A stretch of DNA of 50,341 nt, taken from contig NZ_JAHKNG010000026.1 in assembly GCF_018860165.1 (NCBI RefSeq), forward strand, positions 1 to 50,341, in the 5' to 3' direction. This document shows, one piece after another, positions 28,564-38,129 of the stretch. This DNA comes from Paracoccus marinaquae. Lineage in GTDB: Bacteria; Pseudomonadota; Alphaproteobacteria; Rhodobacterales; Rhodobacteraceae. A model generated the notes under the pieces. It was given only the letters and a program-made list of their open reading frames with translations. It searched no databases and was not told the origin of the DNA. The translations under genes were made by a program, and so were the position numbers. The first letter of the stretch is position 1. Every line of letters begins with the position of its first letter.

Positions 28564-30276
28564 CTATTGCTGCCAGCTTTTCACCAGTTCGTCATAGCTG
28601 ACGGTTTCCGGCTGCGGCTTTTCGTTTTCCAGCTTCAGCTGCGGTGCGACGGTGCCGTTCTCCTTGGCGAAGTTGTTCCACCATTCCAGGTCGTGCTCCT
28701 CGGCCATCTTCGGGCCGATATCGCCCTGGATGCCTGCGCGCTCCAGCCGCTCAAGCACCTGCTCCTGTTCGGCGCAGAGGCTGTCCATGGCTTCCTGCGC
28801 GGACTTCGCCCCCGAGGAGGCATCCCCGATGGCCTGCCACCAAAGCTGCGCCAGCTTCGGATAGTCGGGCACGTTGGTGCCGGTGGGCGACCAGTTCAGC
28901 CGGGCGGGCGAGCGGTAGAATTCGACCAGACCGCCCAGTTCCGGCGCGCGCTCGGTGAAGCTTTCGTGCTGGATGGTGGATTCGCGGATGAAGGTCAGGC
29001 CGACATGCGCTTTCTTGGTGTCGACCGTCTTCGAGGTCACGAATTGCGCATAGAGCCATGCGGCCTTGGCGCGGTCATCCGGCGTCGATTTCAGGATCGT
29101 CCAGGACCCGGCATCCTGATAGCCCAGCTTCATGCCGTCCTGCCAATAGGCGCCGTGGGGCGAAGGCGCCATGCGCCATTTCGGGGTGCCGTCCTCGTTC
29201 ATCACCGGGGTTCCGGGCTTCACCATGTCGGCGGTGAAGGTGGTATACCAGAACATCTGCTGGGCGACCTCGCCCTGTGCAGGCACCGGGCCGGATTCGC
29301 TGAAGGTCATGCCCTGCGCGGCAGGCGGGGCGTATTTGTTGATCCAGTCCAGATATTTCTGGATCGCATAGACCGAGGCCGGGCCGTTGGTGTCGCCGCC
29401 GCGGGCGACGCAGGAGCCGACCGGGCGGCTGTTTTCGTCGACCCGGATGCCCCATTCATCGACCGGCACGCCGTTCGGGATGCCCTTGTCGCCATTCCCG
29501 GCCATCGACAGCCAGGCATCGGTGAAGCGCCAGCCGAGGCTGGGATCCTTCTTGCCGTAATCCATGTGACCATAGACCGGCTTGCCGTCGATCTCGCGGC
29601 CGGTGAAGAATTCGGCAATGTCATCATAGGCGGACCAGTTCACCGGAACGCCCAGATCATAGCCGTATTTCGCCTTGAAATCGGCCTTGTTCTGCTCGTC
29701 GTTGAACCAGTCATAGCGGAACCAGTAGAGGTTCGCGAATTGCTGGTCGGGCAGCTGGTACAGGCTGCCGTCCGGCGCGGTGGTAAAGCTCTTGCCGATG
29801 AAATCGTCCAGATCGAGGCCCGGATTGGTCACATCCGCGCCCGCATTCGCCATCCAGTCGGTCAGGTTGCGGGCCTGCTGATAGCGCCAGTGGGTGCCGA
29901 TCAGGTCGGAATCGTTGACATAGGCGTCATAGATATTCTCGCCCGACTGCATCTGGGTCTGCAGTTTCTCGACCACGTCCCCCTCGCCGATCAGGTCATG
30001 GGTGATCTTGATGCCGGTGATCGCGGTGAAGGCCGGAGCCAGCACCTTGGATTCATATTCATGCGTGGTGATGGTTTCCGAGACGACATTGATCTCCATC
30101 CCGGCGAAGGGGGCGGCGGCGTCGACGAACCATTGCATCTCGGCCTCCTGCTGCTCGCGGGTCAGGACCGAGTTGTCGATCTCTGCGTCGAGGAAGGCCT
30201 TGGCCTCCTCGATGCCCGCCTGCGTGGCGGTGGCCATCAGCGCAAGCGCCATGGCGGTTGTCAGGTGAAGTTTCAT
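28564..30276 (-). CDS. glpV: Glycerol ABC transporter substrate-binding protein
   Basis: The 570-residue periplasmic protein has a signal peptide (MKLHLTTAMALALMATATQA). It is longer than typical sugar-binding proteins (400-450), a hallmark of the alphaproteobacterial glycerol-binding GlpV group. Recognisable segments include TTHEYESKVLAPAFTAITG, LPDQQFANLYWFRYDWF and GDTNGPASVYAIQKYLDWI. It lies between the DUF2160 membrane gene and glpK in a full glycerol operon, which supports glycerol as ligand. Confidence 0.92.
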   Translation of the reverse strand: MKLHLTTAMALALMATATQAGIEEAKAFLDAEIDNSVLTREQQEAEMQWFVDAAAPFAGMEINVVSETITTHEYESKVLAPAFTAITGIKITHDLIGEGDVVEKLQTQMQSGENIYDAYVNDSDLIGTHWRYQQARNLTDWMANAGADVTNPGLDLDDFIGKSFTTAPDGSLYQLPDQQFANLYWFRYDWFNDEQNKADFKAKYGYDLGVPVNWSAYDDIAEFFTGREIDGKPVYGHMDYGKKDPSLGWRFTDAWLSMAGNGDKGIPNGVPVDEWGIRVDENSRPVGSCVARGGDTNGPASVYAIQKYLDWINKYAPPAAQGMTFSESGPVPAQGEVAQQMFWYTTFTADMVKPGTPVMNEDGTPKWRMAPSPHGAYWQDGMKLGYQDAGSWTILKSTPDDRAKAAWLYAQFVTSKTVDTKKAHVGLTFIRESTIQHESFTERAPELGGLVEFYRSPARLNWSPTGTNVPDYPKLAQLWWQAIGDASSGAKSAQEAMDSLCAEQEQVLERLERAGIQGDIGPKMAEEHDLEWWNNFAKENGTVAPQLKLENEKPQPETVSYDELVKSWQQ

Positions 30277-30313
30277 GGTTTCCTCCCTTTGGTGCCGATT
30301 GCTTCGGCGGTTT

Positions 30314-30712
30314 TCACACCCAGCGGAACACCGCTGCGGCGTAGATCAGGGCGACGGCCAGCCCGCCCCAGACCGGCATCCCCATCACCCCGAGCCAGAT
30401 GAGGCAGATGAAGGCCGAGCCGAGCAGGCTGATGAACAGCCGGTCGCCGCGTGTGGTCATGATCCCGAGACTGCCCTTGCAGGGCGTTTCGGGAAAGCGG
30501 ATCGCGAGCCATGTGAACAGGATCAGCAGCCCGGCGATGATGGTGAAGAACAGTGCGGTCGGAAAGACCCAGGCCATCCAGCCGCCCGGATCGAGGCCGC
30601 CGAACCAGTCCTTCGCCTCGTCCCGCACCGGCACCTGCGTGGTCAGCCAGAAGATGAGCCCAAGCCAGATCAGGCCGAGGATGGTGAAGCCGGTATTGAT
30701 GGATCTGCGCAT
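30314..30712 (-). CDS. DUF2160 membrane protein of the glycerol transport operon
   Basis: The 132-residue protein has four predicted membrane segments (about residues 8-26, 45-68, 90-110 and 113-130). RRSINTGFTILGLIWLGLIF is at the N-terminus. DUF2160 proteins occur almost only in this glycerol ABC cluster, between the second permease and the binding protein, and may be an accessory transporter subunit. GGGGGG precedes ATG 30712. A dispersed repeat element sits in the 109 bases upstream. Confidence 0.87.
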   Translation of the reverse strand: MRRSINTGFTILGLIWLGLIFWLTTQVPVRDEAKDWFGGLDPGGWMAWVFPTALFFTIIAGLLILFTWLAIRFPETPCKGSLGIMTTRGDRLFISLLGSAFICLIWLGVMGMPVWGGLAVALIYAAAVFRWV

Positions 30713-30744
30713 CAGTCTGCCCCCCCGGTTGCGTCCCGCGATGG

Positions 30745-30787
30745 CCGGGGGCGCTGCCCCCGGACCCCCGAGGTATTTGGAAAGAGG
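30745..30787 (+). repeat. Dispersed hairpin plus GGTATTTG element between glpQ and the DUF2160 gene
   Basis: CCGGGGGC and GCCCCCGG form a perfect 8-bp hairpin with a 3-base loop (30745-30763). CCCCGAGGTATTTGGAAAGA follows (from 30767). The same two-part design recurs near 28453 and 41808, always between genes. I recognise such hairpin-plus-ATTTG units as frequent in Rhodobacteraceae genomes; function is unknown. Confidence 0.65.
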
Positions 30788-30821
30788 GCGAGGAGGGCGG
30801 GGTCATGGACCGGCTGCGGCA

Positions 30822-32508
<1,687 letters not shown>

Positions 32509-32509
<1 letters not shown>

Positions 32510-33600
32510 CAGGCGGCCCTTTCCTGTGTGGCGGGATCGACGCGCCAGTCATCGGCATAGACATGCGCATGGGCCGGGTCGGGGATCACCCGGTCCGCGG
32601 CTTCGGGGATCGGCTGGCCTTCGGGGACGATCACGTTCACCTCGGCGCCGCCGACATGGCCGCGCACGATGCGGTGATGGCCGACATCCTCGATCCGGCG
32701 GAGAGCGAAGGGCAGCCCCGCGCCGCCCGTGCCGAGGCGCAGGAATTCCGGGCGGATGCCCAGCTGGGTCTTGCCCGACAGCGGCGCATAGCCATGGGCC
32801 AGCGCGACGCTTGCGCCCTCGACATGCGCGGTGGCGCCCTCGACGCGGGCCTCGATCAGGTTCATGCCGGGCGAGCCGATGAAATAGCCGACGAAGGTAT
32901 GTTCGGGCGCGTTGAACAGTGCCTCGGGAGTGCCGGCCTGCACCACGCGGCCGTCATACATGACCACCACCTGATCGGCGAAGGTCAGCGCTTCGGTCTG
33001 GTCATGGGTGACATAGATCATCGTATGGCCGAAGCGGCGGTGCAGATCCTTCAGCTGGGTCCTGAGTTCCCATTTCATATGCGGGTCGATGACGGTCAGC
33101 GGCTCGTCGAAGAGGATCGCGTTCACGTCCTGCCGGACCATGCCGCGGCCGAGGCTGATCTTCTGCTTGGCATCCGCCGTCAGCCCCTTCGCGCGGCGGT
33201 CCAGCACGTCGCTCATGCCGATCATCTCGGCCACCTCGGCGACGCGGGCGCCGACCTCGGCCTCGGCCAGCCCGCGATTGCGCAGCGGGAAGGCCAGGTT
33301 GTCGCGCACCGACATGGTGTCGTAGACGACCGGGAACTGGAACACCTGCGCGATATTGCGCTCGGCCGTGGGTAGGCCGGTCACGTCACTGTCGCCGAAC
33401 AGGATGCGCCCCTGCGAAGGCACCAGCAGCCCCGAGATGATGTTCAGAAGCGTAGATTTCCCGCAGCCCGAGGACCCCAGCAGCGCATAGGCGCCGCCAT
33501 CCTGCCAGGTCAGCGTCATCGGCTTCAGCGCCCAGTCCTCGTCCCGCGACGGGTTGGGCAGATAGCTGTGGGCCAGGTTTTCAAGTGTGATCCGTGTCAT
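32509..33600 (-). CDS. glpT: Glycerol ABC transporter ATP-binding protein GlpT
   Basis: The 363-residue ATPase has Walker A GSSGCGKST (residues 42-50), a Q-loop in QVFQFPVVYD, Walker B AILFDEP (Glu166) and the switch His199 in YVTHDQTEA. A C-terminal TOBE-type domain follows. The family signature LSGGQ is replaced by LTADA (residues 140-144), so it cannot form a normal signature contact. Its partner GlpS has a good LSGGQ but lacks the switch histidine. This GlpT is unrelated to the glycerol-3-phosphate antiporter of the same name. Confidence 0.93.
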
Positions 33601-33623
33601 GGTTTCCTCCCCTCCGGCATCCC

Positions 33624-34694
33624 TTACGCGGCGGCGGCGTAGGGGGCGGCGCGGGCCAGCGCGCCCTCGGGCGTGAACAGGTAGATATGGGCGGGGTCCA
33701 GCCAGACGGTCAGGTTCTGGCCGTGGTCCAGCTTGTGGACGCCCTCGACCAGCCCGACCCAGCGGTCCTGTCCGTGGCGCAGATGCAGGAAGGTTTCGGC
33801 GCCGGTGATCTCGGTCGTGTCGAGAACCGTGGCAAGCGGCACCGAACCCGGCGTCTCGTGCAGCGACAGATGGGCGGCGCGGAACCCGGCCAGATAGCGT
33901 CCATCGCGCAGATCGCCCGCGTCCCATTCGGCGGAATGGATGCCGGCGCGGCCGGATTTCAGCGCCACTTCCTTGAAATTCATCGGCGGATCGCTGAACA
34001 CCCGCGCGGTGATGGCATCCCGCGGGGCGCGATAGACCTGCGGGGTGGGGCCGAACTGCGTCACCCGGCCCTCCCACAGCGCCGCGGTATGGCCGCCCAG
34101 CAGCAAGGCCTCTTCGGGTTCGGTTGTGGCGTAAACGAAGATCGCGCCCGATTCCTCGAAGATGCGCGGGATCTCGGCCCGCAATTCCTCGCGCAGCTTG
34201 TAGTCCAGATTGGCCAGCGGCTCGTCCAGCAGCACCAGACCGGCGCCCTTGACCAGCGCGCGGGCCAGCGCGCAGCGCTGTTGCTGGCCGCCCGACAGTT
34301 CCAGCGGACGGCGCTGCAGCATCGGCGTCAGGCGCATCATCTCGGCGGTCTCGCGGACGCGGCGGTCGATCTCGTCCCGGGCGACGCGCATCAGCCGCAG
34401 GGGCGAGGCGATGTTGTCGTAAACGCTCATCGAGGGGTAGTTGATGAACTGCTGATAGACCATCGCCACCCTGCGGTCCTGCACCCGCTGGTCGGTCACG
34501 TCCTGACCGTTCCAGAATACCCGGCCCCCGGTCGGACGGTCCAGCCCGGCCATCAGCCGCATCAGCGTGGTCTTGCCGGCCAGTGTCGGGCCCAGCAGCA
34601 CGTTCATGCTGCCGGGGCGCAGGGTCAGGTCGGTCGAATGGACATGCACGCGCCCGCCGACCGATTTCGAGATGCCGCGAAGTTCCAGTGTCAT
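33624..34694 (-). CDS. glpS: Glycerol ABC transporter ATP-binding protein GlpS
   Basis: The 356-residue ATPase has Walker A GPTLAGKT (residues 35-42), Q-loop VYQQFINYP, signature LSGGQQQR (133-140) and Walker B LVLLDEP (Glu158). At the switch-histidine position (aligned to His199 of GlpT) it has Thr191 in VYATTEPEEAL. A C-terminal regulatory/TOBE-like domain follows. The start at 34694 overlaps the glpD stop (ATGA). Two different ATPases in one importer, rather than a homodimer, is the norm for this glycerol system. Confidence 0.93.
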   Translation of the reverse strand: MTLELRGISKSVGGRVHVHSTDLTLRPGSMNVLLGPTLAGKTTLMRLMAGLDRPTGGRVFWNGQDVTDQRVQDRRVAMVYQQFINYPSMSVYDNIASPLRLMRVARDEIDRRVRETAEMMRLTPMLQRRPLELSGGQQQRCALARALVKGAGLVLLDEPLANLDYKLREELRAEIPRIFEESGAIFVYATTEPEEALLLGGHTAALWEGRVTQFGPTPQVYRAPRDAITARVFSDPPMNFKEVALKSGRAGIHSAEWDAGDLRDGRYLAGFRAAHLSLHETPGSVPLATVLDTTEITGAETFLHLRHGQDRWVGLVEGVHKLDHGQNLTVWLDPAHIYLFTPEGALARAAPYAAAA

Positions 34695-36241
34695 GCGGCG
34701 GCCCTCTGCTGCGTCATCCATTCCTCCAATGCACCGATCCGGGCCGCATCCAGCCGCAGCCCCAGCTTGCTGCGCCGCCAGACCACATCCTCGGCATGGT
34801 GGGCGAATTCGTGATCCATCAGCCAGCGCGTCTCGGCCTCGGTCAGCGTGGCGCCGAAATCGCGGCCAAGATCGGCGGCGACCTTCGCCCCGCCCAGCAT
34901 CCGGCCCGCGTCGGTGCCATAGGCGCGCACCAGCCGCGTCGCCCATGGCCGATCCAGAAACGGAAATTCCGCCCGCAGCCGGGCAACCAGCGCCTCGACC
35001 CCATCGACCGGGAAATCGCCGCCGGGCAGCGGCACGCCTGCCGTCCATGCCGGGCCGGCCCTGTCGAAATGCGGGGCCAGCTTTTCCAGTGCATGTTCGG
35101 CCAGCCGGCGATAGGTGGTGATCTTGCCGCCGAAGACATTGAGGCAGGGCGCCCCCGCTGTGTCCAGCGACAGCACATAGTCGCGCGTCGCCGCCGTGGC
35201 CGATTTCGCCCCGTCATCATAAAGCGGGCGCACCCCGGAATAGGTCCAGACGACCTGATCCCGCGTCACCGGCCGGGCGAAATAGCGTGAGGCGAAGGCG
35301 CAGAGATAGTCCTGCTCCTCGGGCGTGCATTCCGCCGCCAGCGGGTCGCCATGATGATCGCGGTCGGTGGTGCCGATCAGGGTGAAATCCTCCTGATAGG
35401 GGATCGCGAAGATGATCCGCCCGTCGGCGCCCTGAAAGAAATAGGCCTTGCCGTGATCGAACAGCTTCGGCACCACGATATGGCTGCCGCGGACCAGCCG
35501 CACGGTCTCGGTGCCGGGCAGATGGGCCACGTCGCGGATCACCTGCCCGACCCATGGCCCGCCGGCATTGACCAGCGCGCGGGCACGAAAGACGCGCCCA
35601 TCCTCCAGCGTCACCCGCCACGATCCGCCCTCGCGCGCGGCCTCGGACACAAGGGCGCCGACCATGATCGCGGCCCCGCGTTGGGCGGCGTCGCGCGCGT
35701 TCAGCGCCACCAGCCGCGCATCGTCCACCCAGCAATCGCTGTATTCATAGGCCTTCTGCAGCCGGTCCTGCAGGGGCGCGCCCTCGGGCGTGCCCTTCAG
35801 CGACAGGCTGGCGGTGCCCGGCAGGATCTTCCGCCCCCCCAGATTGTCATACAGGAACAACCCCGCCCGGATCAGGAAATTCGGCCGGTGGCCCCTGTTC
35901 CATGGCATCATCAGGCCCAGCATCCGGCTGACCGGCGTGTCGGATTCGAAGGTCATCTGCGGGTCCAGCGGCAGCACGAAGCGCATCGGCCGGCTGATAT
36001 GCGGCATAGCGCGCAGCAGCACCTCGCGTTCCTTCAGCGCCTCGCGCACCAGCCGGATTTCCAGATATTCCAGATAGCGCAGGCCGCCGTGAAACAGCTT
36101 GGTGGATTTCGAGCTGGTGGCCTGCGCCAGATCGCCCATCTCGGCCAGCCGCACCGACAGGCCCCGGCCCGCCGCATCCCGCGCGATGCCGCAGCCATTG
36201 ATGCCGCCGCCAATGATGAACAGGTCGGTGATCTCCGACAT
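34691..36241 (-). CDS. glpD: Aerobic glycerol-3-phosphate dehydrogenase
   Basis: The 516-residue FAD enzyme oxidises sn-glycerol-3-phosphate to dihydroxyacetone phosphate and reduces quinone at the membrane. The FAD motif IIGGGINGCGIARDAAGRG is at residues 9-27. SSKSTKLFHGGLRYLE, then TTDRDHHGDP and WTYSGVRPLYDD are typical GlpD segments. ATG 36241 has GGGGGAGG 3-4 bases upstream; an in-frame start eight codons earlier would precede it. First gene of the minus-strand glycerol operon, divergent from glpR. Confidence 0.96.
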   Translation of the reverse strand: MSEITDLFIIGGGINGCGIARDAAGRGLSVRLAEMGDLAQATSSKSTKLFHGGLRYLEYLEIRLVREALKEREVLLRAMPHISRPMRFVLPLDPQMTFESDTPVSRMLGLMMPWNRGHRPNFLIRAGLFLYDNLGGRKILPGTASLSLKGTPEGAPLQDRLQKAYEYSDCWVDDARLVALNARDAAQRGAAIMVGALVSEAAREGGSWRVTLEDGRVFRARALVNAGGPWVGQVIRDVAHLPGTETVRLVRGSHIVVPKLFDHGKAYFFQGADGRIIFAIPYQEDFTLIGTTDRDHHGDPLAAECTPEEQDYLCAFASRYFARPVTRDQVVWTYSGVRPLYDDGAKSATAATRDYVLSLDTAGAPCLNVFGGKITTYRRLAEHALEKLAPHFDRAGPAWTAGVPLPGGDFPVDGVEALVARLRAEFPFLDRPWATRLVRAYGTDAGRMLGGAKVAADLGRDFGATLTEAETRWLMDHEFAHHAEDVVWRRSKLGLRLDAARIGALEEWMTQQRAAA

Positions 36242-36382
36242 GGGCCTCCCCCTCGCTTGGCGCATCCGATCATGAACGCGCGCGGTCTGTCAACGTGGAT
36301 TTTCGCTAATGCGCGTTTATATTCGAATTGACAAAAGCCGCGCATGGCGTTTCCGTAAGGGCATGTGGGAAGGGGGCCGTTC
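36242..36382. promoter_or_regulatory. glpD/glpR divergent control region with candidate GlpR half-sites
   Basis: This 141-base gap must hold the promoters of both directions. TTTCGCTAAT (36301) and ATTCGAATTG (36321) are similar decamers 20 bases apart, the phasing expected for a DeoR-family repressor. TTGACA occurs on the plus strand at 36328 and again on the minus strand near 36293, but no strong -10 box accompanies either. Operator and promoter assignments are inference. Confidence 0.4.
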
Positions 36383-37144
36383 ATGGCATTGAACATCCGC
36401 CAGATGGAAATCCTGGATCTGGCGCGGGCCACGGGCCGGGTCGGCGTCGAGGATCTGGCCGGGCGATTCGAGGTGACCTTGCAGACCATCCGCCGCGATC
36501 TGGGCGAACTGGCCGATCAGGGCATGCTGGACCGCGTCCATGGCGGCGCGGTGATGCGCTCGGGCGTCAGCAATATCGGCTACGAGGAACGACGGCGCAT
36601 GAATGACGAGGCCAAGGCCGCCATCGCCCGGGCCTGCGCCGCCCAGATCCCCGACAATTGCAGCATCGTCATCAATCTCGGCACCACGACCGAGGCGGTG
36701 GCGCGCGAGTTGCTGAGCCACCGCAACCTGACCGTCATCACCAACAACATGAACGTGGCCAATATCCTCGTCGCCAACGAATCCTGCGAGATCATGGTGG
36801 CGGGCGGGGCGCTGCGGCGTTCGGATGGCGGGCTGGTGGGCGACCTGACCACCGAGTTCATGGCCCAGTTCAAGCCCGATTACGCCATCATCGGCACATC
36901 GGCGCTGGATGCCGATGGCGATCTGCTGGATTTCGACATGGCCGAGGTGCGGGTCAGCCGGGCCATCGCCGGGCTGGCGCGCAAGACCTATCTGGTCACC
37001 GATGTCAGCAAGCTGGAACGTTCGGCGCCGATCCGCATCATCTCGATCGGGGATCTGGATTCGGTCTTCGTGGACAAGCCCCTGCTGAGTTCGCTGATGC
37101 AGCGATGCGTCGAATGGGGGACACGGGTGATCGTGGCCGGCTGA
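36383..37144 (+). CDS. glpR: DeoR-family glycerol regulon repressor
   Basis: The 253-residue repressor has a DeoR winged helix: VEDLAGRFEVTLQTIRRDL then MLDRVHGGAV (about residues 20-58). The C-terminal sugar-phosphate sensor domain contains NLGTTTEAVARELL and DLTTEFMAQFKPDYAIIGTS. GlpR-type proteins release DNA on binding glycerol-3-phosphate. ATG 36383 has AAGGGGG nearby; a GTG 18 bases earlier is also open but less likely. It is divergent from the operon it should control. Confidence 0.93.
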   Translation: MALNIRQMEILDLARATGRVGVEDLAGRFEVTLQTIRRDLGELADQGMLDRVHGGAVMRSGVSNIGYEERRRMNDEAKAAIARACAAQIPDNCSIVINLGTTTEAVARELLSHRNLTVITNNMNVANILVANESCEIMVAGGALRRSDGGLVGDLTTEFMAQFKPDYAIIGTSALDADGDLLDFDMAEVRVSRAIAGLARKTYLVTDVSKLERSAPIRIISIGDLDSVFVDKPLLSSLMQRCVEWGTRVIVAG

Positions 37145-37500
37145 AGGGCGCCCTGCCGGAAAGCCGGGTCCGGGCCGGCGCCGCCTGCGCGGGTTCACCT
37201 CCGTGCCTGCGACATATCGTCTGAATTGCCGGAACGGTGCATTCAGATGCCCCGCAGGCGGTCTTTTGTGATATGATCAACTTGTCCGGGATGGTCCCGG
37301 TACGCGACTGCTTAATTGCAACAGTCGCGTGGCGCTGGAAGGCCGGGGAGGAAGCTGCGCCGCGTGAACCTAACCACGACGCCGTTACTCGTATCACGAG
37401 TTTGCTTTCGTTATCCGCACTTGCGCCGCCCGTCTCCTCATTCTGGCCTGCGTCTTCGGCGGCGCATTCCTATATTCTCACGTCAGAAGGCGGGGCTGCC
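37145..37500. other. Hairpin-rich non-coding region after glpR
   Basis: No convincing gene lies in these 356 bases. Four perfect stem-loops do: 37220-37247 (7 bp), 37286-37300 (CCGGGA/TCCCGG), 37302-37330 (ACGCGACTG with its complement, 11-base loop) and 37387-37401 (ACTCGT/ACGAGT). A TATGAT at 37272 is placed about seven bases before the second hairpin. A 46-codon GTG frame (37364-37504) ends on the ATGA that starts the next gene. It could be a leader or an independent RNA. Confidence 0.5.
37302..37330. repeat. Perfect 9-bp inverted repeat
   Basis: ACGCGACTG and CAGTCGCGT flank an 11-base A/T-rich loop. It directly follows a second hairpin (37286-37300). No U-run follows, so it is not a standard terminator. 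Confidence 0.7.
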
Positions 37501-37701
37501 ATGACCCAGACGAACTTGGAAGATACGCTGACCACACTTGCGACTCACCTCCGGGAAGCTGACCGCCGGGATCAGACCGATGCGCTGACCCGGCTGCGCC
37601 AACTCATCACGATGGCCGGTCCGACGGGTGCCGTCACGACCAAGGTCGGTGCAGACGAGGACGACGAGGAAGATCTGCTGCTGGACAACGTTCCGCTTTG
37701 A
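37501..37701 (+). CDS. Small acidic protein of unknown function
   Basis: A 66-residue frame begins ATG 37501 with GAAGG about 11 bases upstream. The N-terminal half is amphipathic helical (LEDTLTTLATHLREADRRDQ, then ALTRLRQLITMAG). The C-terminal tail is strongly acidic (GADEDDEEDLLLDNVPL). I do not recognise the family. A TATATT lies near 37471. Codon use fits its neighbours and the composition is not that of a random frame, so I consider it a real gene with moderate confidence. Confidence 0.55.
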   Translation: MTQTNLEDTLTTLATHLREADRRDQTDALTRLRQLITMAGPTGAVTTKVGADEDDEEDLLLDNVPL

Positions 37702-37763
37702 TACCCCCCAGAATCGGCATCAAGGCGGAGGGCGCCGCCGGGCTCACCACGGCGGCGCCGATC

Positions 37764-38129
37764 TCACTTTGGCGCGGCGGGCGGCTTCAGCAGGGTCGCA
37801 AGCGCCGCGATCTCGTCCGCGCCGCGCGTTGCCAGCAACTGTTCCAGTCGCCGGAAACGGGTCAGGACCTCGTGGCCGGTCGCCGTCACGGTCGCACCGC
37901 CTCCGCCCGGCCCGCCGCGGCTGCTGTCGACCAGCGGTGTGGCGAAGGCCGCGTTCATCTCCTCGACCAGTGACCAGGCCCGCTTGTAGCTCATCCCCAT
38001 CTCGCGCCCGGCCGCACTGATCGAGCCGAGCCGGTCGATCAGGGTCAGCAGTTCGGCCTTGCCCGGACCCAGTACCAGAGGTGCGTCATATTCCAGCCGC
38101 AGCTTGATGCGCGGGGTTGAATGATTCAT
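37764..38129 (-). CDS. ModE-like winged-helix regulator lacking the molybdate-binding domains
   Basis: The 121-residue protein matches the N-terminal DNA-binding half of ModE. SISAAGREMGMSYKRAWSLVEEMN is the helix-turn-helix (written here as a contiguous region at about residues 36-59, with recognition helix MSYKRAWSLV). GGPGGGGATVTATGHEVLTRFR is the wing that follows. No MOP/TOBE domain is present. Short ModE-like regulators are common in alphaproteobacteria; ligand response is unclear. It overlaps the GT4 gene by ATGA, an unusual coupling. Confidence 0.85.
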   Translation of the reverse strand: MNHSTPRIKLRLEYDAPLVLGPGKAELLTLIDRLGSISAAGREMGMSYKRAWSLVEEMNAAFATPLVDSSRGGPGGGGATVTATGHEVLTRFRRLEQLLATRGADEIAALATLLKPPAAPK

